Shown one piece after another: positions 27,529 to 36,098 of a stretch of DNA of 64,000 bases (the stretch's first letter is position 1; each line of letters opens with the position of its first letter). A program made the translations under genes and the position numbers. The notes below the pieces were generated by a model that did no database searches, was not told the origin of the DNA, and was given only the letters and a program-made list of their open reading frames with translations. The stretch comes from Tritrichomonas musculus (taxonomy: Eukaryota; Parabasalia; Tritrichomonadida; Tritrichomonadidae), in the NCBI GenBank assembly GCA_039105265.1, contig JAPFFF010000002.1:6200001-6264000 (forward strand), written 5' to 3'.

Positions 27529-29280
27529 TTACTTCTTTGATTTATTAAGCGGTTCATCATCTGACGATTCTGATAAAAATGTGTTATTTATTTGGCTTGA
27601 AGTTTGACTCAAAGGTAAGTTCCATTTGTTTAAGAACATTGCATCAAGAGTCTGAAGCATCTTTTGATTATCTTTGAAATAATGTCTCATTGGAATAATC
27701 TGCCAGTCATCATTAATGCATTCAAATCTAAAGCAAACGACGAAATGGACTTTTGGAGATCCTGCAGAAATAAGATTTCTAAACATTAACGTTTCATTTT
27801 CTCCATCATTGTGAGAAATCAAATAAATTCCATGTGGAATTGATTTGGTAGTAGCAGAGCATCCCATTGCAAAAATGAAAACTTTGTTTTTATCAAACTT
27901 GGTAAAATCAAGATTAATAAATGAGTTAAACTTGAAGTGTAAGAAAGATTTTGCAAAGAAGTTGGTTGGGAATTCGAGAGATGGTCGTAATGTTAATTCT
28001 TTTCCAATATCTGGGCATTGTTTGCCAGTATTTTTATCATATACAACAAAAGATGGTGTCCAAACATCGGTTTGATTTGTAGAACCACCATTATATGCAA
28101 TTGAAGAACCAAGATAAAGTCTTATATTTAAATCTTTTGGAAGGTGGTAATATTCAAAGGTCTTGGCTATTGAAACTGGATCAGTCTTAGGAAGAACATT
28201 TGTTCTCTTGAATATGATATCATTCCAAGCTGGAACGACTTTTGTTGCTTCTTCAATGATTTTTGAATGAAATTCAAAGTCTGTTAATGTCTGATCTGGT
28301 TCTTCAAGATTTTCATCTGACTTATATCTGTTTTGAACGGGTGGGAATCCGTTGATTGCAAATACAGTCTTGCCTTTAACTTTATCATAGAATAATATTA
28401 TTGGAGCTGAGTATTTTGTATTTGGTTCAACTTGAATGTCAACTGTTCGGATCGTTCCAGCTTGAATTTCCTCACCTTGAAGATTGATGTAGTTGCTATT
28501 TTCAATATTTGCAATTTTTCCTTTTTGTTCTCCAACAAAGTTCAACTTAATAGTGCCTTTGTAATTTGCAACGTTGAGGATCAAAAAGTTATATTTGCTC
28601 TGAATCTTTGGAAGAGAAAATGAATGGATTTGTGTCATTCCAGTTGCACCAATAATAGATTTATCCATAGAGCTTTTACCTACTGATTCCCAGTTGTATC
28701 GTTTATCAAGATGGAAGTAATATCCTGTCTTGATTTTAGGTCTAGGATCTGCAACTGGGTATGCTTGAAGAAGTTCAATTTCAACAGGATTTGTAGCATT
28801 ATTTGCAACAGGTGGATCATATGTAGCCCAAAGATGAACAATTGGTAATTCCTTGAATTGGTCAACTGTAATAGGAGGGTATTCTTTTGGTACATAAGTA
28901 AGCTGGAAGAGAAGGAATGGGTTTTCAGAAACGCCAGATTTAATTGGGAACTTAAAATTAAATGATTTGTTGGGTGTTTCTAACAGCCTCTTTCCAGTTC
29001 CAACTGTCAAAAATCTTGGTAATTCAATATTTACGTTTCCAATGAAGTTAACAGGTTGCATTGACTGTGTGGTATGGAGGACAAATGTAAGGCCAATAGC
29101 TCGGAATAAATCAACATCAATTGTTGCGTCGAATGTTGGTTCAGTTGTTTTTTCAGAGCTCTTAAATGTACCATAGTAATAACGATACGATGAGTAAGAG
29201 AAGCAGGAAATTCGTGTTTTTTTGAGTTTATCTGGAAGCAGTGGAAGATCTTGGGCTCCAAGAATTCGGATATGTAACAT
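27529..29280 (-). CDS. C2-domain protein
   Basis: 583 aa from the ATG at 29278-29280 (MLHIRILGAQDLP); 21 further upstream codons are open but begin at a TTG. Residues 1-110 look like a C2 domain: MLHIRILGAQDLPLL, YRYYYGTFKSSEKTTEPTF and FRAIGLTFVLHTT. The canonical Ca-binding aspartates are not evident, so lipid or protein binding without calcium is possible. The rest (110-560) has several beta-rich segments and reads like a trichomonad-specific family of C2 proteins; no enzyme motif was seen. Two AACGTTTAT boxes stand at about 29371 and 29409. No membrane segment. The exact function is unknown. Confidence 0.65.
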   Translation of the reverse strand: MLHIRILGAQDLPLLPDKLKKTRISCFSYSSYRYYYGTFKSSEKTTEPTFDATIDVDLFRAIGLTFVLHTTQSMQPVNFIGNVNIELPRFLTVGTGKRLLETPNKSFNFKFPIKSGVSENPFLLFQLTYVPKEYPPITVDQFKELPIVHLWATYDPPVANNATNPVEIELLQAYPVADPRPKIKTGYYFHLDKRYNWESVGKSSMDKSIIGATGMTQIHSFSLPKIQSKYNFLILNVANYKGTIKLNFVGEQKGKIANIENSNYINLQGEEIQAGTIRTVDIQVEPNTKYSAPIILFYDKVKGKTVFAINGFPPVQNRYKSDENLEEPDQTLTDFEFHSKIIEEATKVVPAWNDIIFKRTNVLPKTDPVSIAKTFEYYHLPKDLNIRLYLGSSIAYNGGSTNQTDVWTPSFVVYDKNTGKQCPDIGKELTLRPSLEFPTNFFAKSFLHFKFNSFINLDFTKFDKNKVFIFAMGCSATTKSIPHGIYLISHNDGENETLMFRNLISAGSPKVHFVVCFRFECINDDWQIIPMRHYFKDNQKMLQTLDAMFLNKWNLPLSQTSSQINNTFLSESSDDEPLNKSKK

Positions 29281-29839
29281 TTTAAATGGCTTTTTATGTA
29301 TACTCAAAATTTTTTGAATAAAAAAATAAATAAATCTATTCAAATTTTATCAATTTCTTTCAAAAGAAAAACGTTTATGAAAATGAATATTTTCCCTCCA
29401 AAAAAAAAACGTTTATTGGTAAAATCAAAATAAAGAAATATTATCAAAAATAAAGCATTTTTTTAGGAGAAATAATGTAAATTTGAAAAAAAAGTATGAA
29501 GTGATATTCAAAAGAGAGAGTATTTGTGAGGTGATGTGTTCGTTAAATTGATATGTTATTAGCGCGTTTTTAAAAACGAGTATATTTAGAAAATTGAGAA
29601 GAATCGTTATATTTTTATCAAATATTGAGATAATATTTTCAAATTAATTCTTTATATCATTTTTAATTATCATGGAAAATACTTAATTAATAAACAAAAT
29701 AATTAATTATTCTTTTTATATAATTCATATTTATTTAAAAAAGTAAATAAAATATATGATAAATTATATATTTCGAAAGAAAAATTAAAAATAAAAATAA
29801 AGTATAGAATTAAAAATAATTCTTTCTAAACTAGGATTT
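29281..29839. promoter_or_regulatory. 5' region of the C2-domain gene
   Basis: Contains two ACGTTTAT boxes about 39 bp apart (29371 and 29409) within A-rich DNA, the same word found in triplicate upstream of the ankyrin-LRR gene. Beyond 29450 nothing is recognised. Confidence 0.4.
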
Positions 29840-30020
29840 TTAATGTTCGGTTTATTAAAAGTTAAAACAGCTTTATTTTTGTTTATAATTTATTATATTT
29901 AATATAATTATTTTAGTTTTTATATATATATATTAGATAGATTATAAATATATTATTATATATTTATTTATTTTGTAATAGAATAAAAGTATTTGAAAAG
30001 TGTACTAAACCGAACATTAA
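29840..30020. repeat. 181-bp MITE with TTAA ends
   Basis: The ends are perfect inverted repeats: TTAATGTTCGGTTTA (29840-29854) and TAAACCGAACATTAA (30006-30020). The outermost TTAA is palindromic and could be the target duplication. AT-rich interior without an ORF. Confidence 0.7.
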
Positions 30021-30375
30021 TAAAAGTTAATTCGAGTTTATCTTATCTATGAAAATTCTTTTACAATAAAATGTAATTATAAATGGAAATTCTTAAATAG
30101 AAAACTATTATCTACATTAATTTTATGATTTGTAAATTATTGAAAAAAAGAATAGTGTTTTAAAAAATTATTTGTATTGAATGAGTCCATTCAAACATAA
30201 TTGTGAATTTATTTGTTTTTATAAGAAATATGGCTATTTTTCAAAATTTAAAGAGATTTTTTCAATTTATAAATTGAATTTATATTTATTTCTTAGTTGT
30301 AAATGAAAATAAAAATTTTATAATCGTTATATAATAAATCTTAATGTTATTCATTGGAAAATGAATAGGAGCTTG

Positions 30376-30600
30376 TTATATCTCCAAATTTGATATCAAT
30401 TTGTCCGTAGGAATGATATCACTCCAAATACTATTGATATCTAAACTTATTTTGGCACAGATAATAATATTGTTTTGATAATCGATCTCGATTTCAATAT
30501 TGCGAACTACTTTGATATCAATTTTATGATGTACCTCATTATCGTAAATAACTGTGCTCTGCAAATAGTGTCCTCCCTCATATTTACCATATACTACAAC
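30376..30600 (-). other. Small unidentified coding-like remnant
   Basis: A minus-strand open stretch with protein-like composition, including YDNEVHHKIDIKVVRNIEIE. It matches nothing I recognise. It lies beside the mariner relic and upstream of the virus-like ORF cluster; it may belong to either or be chance. Confidence 0.25.
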
Positions 30601-30639
30601 ACTGATTTAATTTAAAGGAAATTATTCCAATTGTTTTCA

Positions 30640-31400
30640 TCATTTTCGCATATCAATTTTATGAATCATCAGCTCCCATTAAAACATAATTTAAATGATT
30701 TACCAAGAAAGCAGTTTGAGAAGAATCAATAATTTTTTGTAAATACAAAATGTTTTGTTTGTGCTTTCAAAAGAAGTGTTCTAGAACACTGAGCAGAGCC
30801 TAACGTACACTACTGTATTTGAAATAAAATATTTTATTCATCCATCAGTTTGCTTTACTATTGGTTACTTTTTCTCTGGAGTGTAGCCACTATTTAGAAT
30901 AATTAGAGAGTCTTCTAAATATTTTTCGTGTGGGAGGGGACATTTATCATTTTCATGTTCAATATTTTACTCTAATTACTGGAAAATTTGATGGGATCTG
31001 GCAAATCATTTGAAACATATTGATTAAAAGAATTATCTATACATTAAATTAATACATTAATTTCTATTTCTTTTGATTTGAGAGCAATAACTGCATCACA
31101 TTAAACTTTTCTAGAAGTTCAATTTGATGATTGAACTGTTTTTTGTCAGGTGTTTTGCGTTGGCCTACAAATTCAACTGACTTAAACGTAATTGAAATTC
31201 TGTGGGTGATTATTAAATCAAAGATTAATATAGAAGAAATCAAAAATGTAAATAATTTATTCTAAAAGTTTCAACAAATTTGGGATGAAATTCCTATTTC
31301 CACCATAAATGCATTAATAATGTCATTTGACTCATATTTAAAAACATGCATAACGATTAAAGGTGAATCTTTAAAAGGGGACAAAATTATAAAGCATTTT
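30640..31400 (+). mobile_element. mariner/Tc1-type DNA transposon relic
   Basis: The 3' part of a DDE transposase is readable on the plus strand. WPTNSTDLNVIEILW (from 31161) matches the W-P-x-x-S-P-D-L-N-P-I-E-x-x-W block that carries the third catalytic acidic residue in Tc1/mariner enzymes, followed by IKSKI as in that family. Upstream (about 31090-31150) only frame-broken traces of the second catalytic block remain. Stops and frame changes are frequent, so it is inactive. Terminal repeats were not found. Confidence 0.65.
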
Positions 31401-32187
31401 TAAAAATCATACGAAAAGGGAACTCAATACTTTTTTGAATCTGACTTTAGAACCTAGCTTATTGTAAAACCTTTTAAAAGGTTTCAGTAAATGCATTATC
31501 AAAAAGTAATGAATTGTTTCTGTGGTTGCACAGTCATTTCTTGATTTCTCAGTTATTGGTTGGTTTTTAACTTTGAGTTCAAGAGGTTTCACCTTGTCTA
31601 ATTTTGCTATGAAACTCTCATTTATGCCAATTTCTAGCTTCTTTGTAAGTTATCAAAGGTTGATGTCCAAAAACAACCCATTCATTTCTTTATTTTAGAA
31701 CTATCTATCTTCGATATGATTTGTTATAATTAGCTCCTGAGCAATTCGTTGTTAATTGAATATTTTGACACAAATTTTAAATGTACTTCAAGAGATATAA
31801 TTTCTGCTGAAAGCAAAAAATCAATGAAGCAGTTAAAACAGATACTGCCAAATATGTGATTATAACTCCCATCATTTGCGATACTAATAAATTCTTTAAT
31901 TGCTTCTCTATTTTTTCAATATTTGCTGTACAAATTCACTTAATAATTAATCAACCTCAATTTGATAATGATAAATTCAGTTTTTAAAGACTTCGAGAGT
32001 TTATAGAAGATAATAAAAAGTCATTTCGTTTCCAACCTATTCAGCTCAAATAAGCATTCTTAATTTGCATCAGTGTTGTAAGTGCTAATGTTTTGGATTC
32101 TTGTTCTTTTTTTTGAGACATTAGTTACATTCTTAAATTATTATTTTCAATTTTAGTTTGATAATTAATTGGTATTTTCAAACTTAT
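31401..32187. other. Degenerate DNA with minus-strand coding traces
   Basis: Several short minus-strand stretches have protein-like composition, for example NHIFGSICFNCFIDFLLSAE near 31830, but none forms a recognisable gene. Probably decayed coding DNA of unknown origin. Confidence 0.3.
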
Positions 32188-32430
32188 CCTGTAATTTTGA
32201 AAATATACCGTGAATTGTTAGCCTCCAAATGTTTATCAAACACGTTATTAAATCCACCCAATGATAACATGCTTTTCAATGATGGCAACCCATCACGTGC
32301 GACATCAAAATGTTCATTATTATCATACAATCCATCAAATATAATTGTTGTTCGTTTGTCTTCTAATATTTGTTTGAAAACAGTTTTATCATTAGCTGTG
32401 TCGATATTGAACCCATTTTTGATAATTTAA

Positions 32431-33054
32431 TCATTGAATTCTTTTTTTTTCAAGCGCGATAACAAAATGTCCCTGTTGGTCCCAATGTTTGACCGCATCT
32501 ATTGCATCTTCAGCTTTTGATTTCGCTTGTATATTTTCACCAACCCATTTATCACCATCCCAAGTCAACATCCAAGTGTTATTAAAACAATGTTCAGTGA
32601 ATGTAAATTCCATGCCTGTTGGTAATGAATAGCTATCAGGAATATTAAACGTCATTGAATAATTATCATCATATTCATTAATATATGACGGTTTATAGAA
32701 ATACGCAATATTTGATTCATGCAACTTCATAGCATTTCTTGCATTAATGATATCACATTTAATTTCAGGAATTGTTGATTCAAAAGCGTTTTGATTCAAA
32801 AGATACATGATTGATATTTCACCCTGCAGATAACATTTCATTAATTCAATTGATGATTGTTTATCAATAGCTATAAATTGTTCATCGTTCCAATCTATAA
32901 CTTCATGATTAACAATATACGTCAGCGGTGTTTGTGAATAAATCGTAATAACTGGACAATATAATTTATTTTCATCAACATATATATAAAAATCTTTCAT
33001 AAATGCTCCAGACTCATCAATGATTTCATTTTTTCTCAACACAATTCGAAACAC
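32431..33054 (-). CDS. Unidentified ORF in the virus-like cluster (207 aa)
   Basis: A soluble-looking acidic protein without membrane segments. It contains a C-terminal stretch WMLTWDGDKWVGENIQAKSK rich in aromatic residues. No recognised domain. It follows the neighbouring ORF after only 2 bp, so co-transcription is likely if it is expressed at all. Confidence 0.4.
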   Translation of the reverse strand: MFRIVLRKNEIIDESGAFMKDFYIYVDENKLYCPVITIYSQTPLTYIVNHEVIDWNDEQFIAIDKQSSIELMKCYLQGEISIMYLLNQNAFESTIPEIKCDIINARNAMKLHESNIAYFYKPSYINEYDDNYSMTFNIPDSYSLPTGMEFTFTEHCFNNTWMLTWDGDKWVGENIQAKSKAEDAIDAVKHWDQQGHFVIALEKKRIQ

Positions 33055-33056
33055 AT

Positions 33057-33506
33057 TTAATTTTTTTTTATTGTCTTCAGTTTATTTATTGTTGTTGATG
33101 GTATGTGTTTGATGCTTAATTTCTTACATTCAATCGAATTATAAATATAATCATTAGTGTATACATCATCATTTTCAATATAATAATATTCATACCCTGG
33201 GAACGGTCTAAAATTGCTTTCAACTGGCTTCAAATCATTAATATCAACGCCATTAATTAATCCATTTACTTGCAAATCATAAAGCATATTCATTTTTCCA
33301 TAAACTGGTTTTGATTCATCAAAAGTTCTTTGCATCGGGTCATCGATGATAGGTATTGATAAATCTTTTATTTTTTGGCTAGGGTCTACAATATCATATG
33401 ATTTTTCAGTTTCATCATTTGGTGGAGCCCATATTTTCGATAACTCAGTTGTCAATGCTGATTTACCTTCACTGTACACTGTTTCTATTTTATCCAATGG
33501 TGCCAT
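33057..33506 (-). CDS. Unidentified ORF in the virus-like cluster (149 aa)
   Basis: Starts MAPLDKIETVYSEGKSALTT; the middle contains a proline- and aspartate-rich segment and the C-terminus is Lys-rich. No domain recognised. Middle member of the three-ORF cluster. Confidence 0.4.
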   Translation of the reverse strand: MAPLDKIETVYSEGKSALTTELSKIWAPPNDETEKSYDIVDPSQKIKDLSIPIIDDPMQRTFDESKPVYGKMNMLYDLQVNGLINGVDINDLKPVESNFRPFPGYEYYYIENDDVYTNDYIYNSIECKKLSIKHIPSTTINKLKTIKKN

Positions 33507-33641
33507 AATTTGATCAGCATTAGAACCCCAAACTCTATTACTAAAATTAGAAAACGATTGCCATATGTTTTGAATCTCTGGATTAATCGTTGATGTTAAA
33601 TATTCAACGAGATTATTAACTAATCCATCTAATGTTGTTAA

Positions 33642-34112
33642 TTAGTCATGTAATCCTCCTTCATCCATATAATGGCAGCTATTAATACCATTCACAGCAT
33701 TAATAATAACATTAACAACATTACTAATTTCGAACATATTTGAATTCGTCCATTGCCACAATTCCAATAATGCATTTGATGATGTTTTAACTTTTTTGTC
33801 AATCACATTTAGTTTATCATTAGCGTATTTCAAACTATGATATGTTATTAATGCTTTCAATACTTCATTCACTCCACTTAATGCTGTTTTCTTCAAATAT
33901 TCAGGGTCGTTTGTTCCAGTTGATACCAAATCATTAACTTCATCCTTGTTGTAAATGCAATTGAATTTAATTGTATCATTATCATCATTAGTTATATTTA
34001 TTTGTTCGTTTCCTTCATCATCTTCATCAACGAAAATCTTAAATCCCTTGTCATTAAAAATTTCAGTTTCTTTAGATTTGTAAGCGTATAACGCAATTGT
34101 TATTTTATTCAT
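33642..34112 (-). CDS. Unidentified ORF in the virus-like cluster (156 aa)
   Basis: Starts MNKITIALYAYKSKETEIF. An acidic central part (residues about 27-45) is followed by a helical half. No domain recognised; first member of the cluster. Confidence 0.4.
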   Translation of the reverse strand: MNKITIALYAYKSKETEIFNDKGFKIFVDEDDEGNEQINITNDDNDTIKFNCIYNKDEVNDLVSTGTNDPEYLKKTALSGVNEVLKALITYHSLKYANDKLNVIDKKVKTSSNALLELWQWTNSNMFEISNVVNVIINAVNGINSCHYMDEGGLHD

Positions 34113-34730
34113 TATTAAATTATGTTATATTCTGTTCATTCGAAACCGTCTGATTATAGCACTGTGTCATTAAACATTGACATTCCATGGAAATGTAGCT
34201 ATATCAAAAGTAGATTAGATAAGGAGGGTTTCGTACTGCGTACTCCACCCGTCCTTATCAGCAATGTACGTCAAATTTCCACGTCAGCGACAACACTGTT
34301 GATGGTCCAAAACTATGTCTCCGCCGATCACTTGTAAACGACAACGCTATCGATATTCATTTAACTTTTTATCTTCATTCCAAATGAGTGAGTACTTCAT
34401 AAAACCCATCGAATGGTCACTTGCGTAGGACCATCTGCGCAGTAGGTCTATTATTTTTGGTTTGTATCGTTAAGAGTCGATCATTAACGAACAACATCAC
34501 CAACGAACTTATCATAAATGAATTTTCAACCATAAATGTATAACATCATTTTTTAAAAGAATTTAAAAGTCTGACAAGATGTCAAAAAATAAATGTAAAT
34601 GGAATTATGTATCCGAGTTGATTGAATAAGTCGCAAATATAAAATGTACATTTTTGAAAAAGTGTAACTTTATAATAATTCTTTTTCAAAGTTTATTTTG
34701 TATATAAAAAGTTTCTTTATTCAATCGAAT

Positions 34731-34800
34731 TCGCTGGTAGTGTAATGGTATCATGTAGGATTGTCGTTCCTGTGACCCGGGTCCGATTCCCGGCCAGCGA
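34731..34800 (+). tRNA. tRNA-Asp (anticodon GTC)
   Basis: 70 nt. The acceptor stem TCGCTGG/CCAGCGA is perfect, the anticodon stem is TAGGA/TCCTG with loop TTGTCGT (anticodon GTC, G37), and the T stem is CCGGG/CCCGG. The T loop is TCCGATT, so position 55 is C rather than the near-universal T. The D stem is short (GTG/CAT). Followed directly by an eight-T run, the Pol III terminator. Intronless. Confidence 0.9.
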
Positions 34801-35226
34801 GTTTTTTTTCTTTTTGAGGTATAAATGCTTTTTGTATTCTTTATACATTATAATATCAATTCCTCATTATAATATAGTTACTTGTAATATTATTTACAGA
34901 ATACATCTTGAAGAATATATTTTTATTAACCAAAAACTTTCTAGTAGGGCTATAAAATAAGAGCATTTTTTTTTTTTTTGGAACAATCATTATTTTTGAC
35001 ATTCTCTTGCTAGAAGAAATGAGCAAAATTTGATGCTTGCAGATAAAAGTATGATCATTTTTATGTTTCTAAGGGATATTTACTTTATCTAACAAAGGAA
35101 TTTTGATTATGAGGAATAAGCCAGAAAAGACATCATAATTCAAATACTTTGTAAATAATAATCTGAAAAACCACAATATATGAGAATTAACAATGATCAC
35201 TAACTAGTTATTTCTTTATTTTGTAA
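34801..35226. other. Spacer between two tRNA genes
   Basis: AT-rich; begins with the T-run terminator of tRNA-Asp. No other feature seen. Confidence 0.5.
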
Positions 35227-35299
35227 GCCTGCGTAGCATAGTGGTTATTGCGTTCGCCTTGTAAGCGAAAGGTCGGCGGTCCGACTCCGCTCGTAGGCA
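35227..35299 (+). tRNA. tRNA-Thr (anticodon TGT)
   Basis: 73 nt including the discriminator A. The acceptor stem GCCTGCG/CGTAGGC has one G-U pair, the anticodon stem is TTCGC/GCGAA with loop CTTGTAA (anticodon TGT), and the T stem is GGCGG/CCGCT. The T loop is TCCGACT with C at position 55, as in the neighbouring tRNA-Asp. Followed by long T-runs (Pol III terminator). Confidence 0.92.
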
Positions 35300-36086
35300 A
35301 TTTTTTTTTTATTTTTTTTCATATTAATATTTTGAGTTATTACTGATATATCTTAACTTTCTAAAAAAAAATAAACTCATTTTTCATAATATATTTTATG
35401 AACATACTTTATCAAGACTTAAATATTCCATCTTTTTTCATAAGAAAGATTGAATATGGTGAATAGTCAATAGATGATATATGAGAGTTGAAAAAAACTG
35501 TAAATTATGCAAAACAAATTATTGGTGAAAATTAAAAGCAATATAAAAATATTTAGTCAATCCATTATCTGTAAACACATTTATACCGATATCAAATTAC
35601 GTAATTAAATCAATCATTACAATAAAATCATTTTATCAATCCTGATATCTCTTATATGCATGAATTATTTATAAATTTATTTCATTAATATGAAATAAAT
35701 ATTAGGTATAGTTTTAAATATATTTTATATCTTTAATATTTATTTTTAAAGCAAATTCTTCTAGTTAATTATTTGTTTACATAAAAATTCTAAAAATATT
35801 TATATTTTTAAATCCGAAAAATTTAAATTCAAAAATATAAAAATTTTTATTCAATATTTTATTTTATCTCAAAATTTTTATAAACCACTATATATTATTT
35901 ATCCATTTAAAATTAAAAATTTGATAAATATAAAATATAATATATAAAATAAATATTATTTAAAATATAAATAGATATATTTCAATTCTTTTAAAATTAT
36001 TTTCATGAAAATAATGTTGATTAATTTTAATCAAATAAATATCAATTCAAAATTTGAATCAATTGAACTTTCTTTCTAATATCAAT
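35300..36086. other. AT-rich 5' region of the metallophosphoesterase gene
   Basis: Very AT-rich, no ORF or repeat recognised apart from the T-run terminator of tRNA-Thr at its left end. Confidence 0.5.
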
Positions 36087-36092
36087 TCATTA
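36087..36092 (+). promoter_or_regulatory. Inr-like initiator of the metallophosphoesterase gene
   Basis: TCATTATTTTTCATG places TCA(+1)TTA 10 nt before the ATG at 36099. This supports that ATG over the TTG 45 nt upstream. Confidence 0.55.
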
Positions 36093-36098
36093 TTTTTC

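Larger units (their letters stand above)
32188..34550 (-). mobile_element. Compact ORF cluster, possible Maverick/Polinton-type or other virus-like fossil
   Basis: Three closely packed minus-strand ORFs (32431-33054, 33057-33506, 33642-34112) with spacers of 2 and 135 bp, a further open stretch at 32188-32424, and plus-strand traces at 34122-34550. Such packing is unlike the host genes around it and is typical of Maverick elements, which are abundant in trichomonad genomes. No polymerase B, integrase, ATPase, protease or capsid hallmark was recognised, so the family assignment is tentative. It is a fragment, not a whole element, and appears broken; age unknown. Terminal repeats were not found. 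Confidence 0.35.

Noticed and set aside
32158-32430. 90-aa plus-strand ORF
   Set aside because: The opposite strand has the more protein-like composition and continues the ORF cluster; the plus ORF is a shadow.
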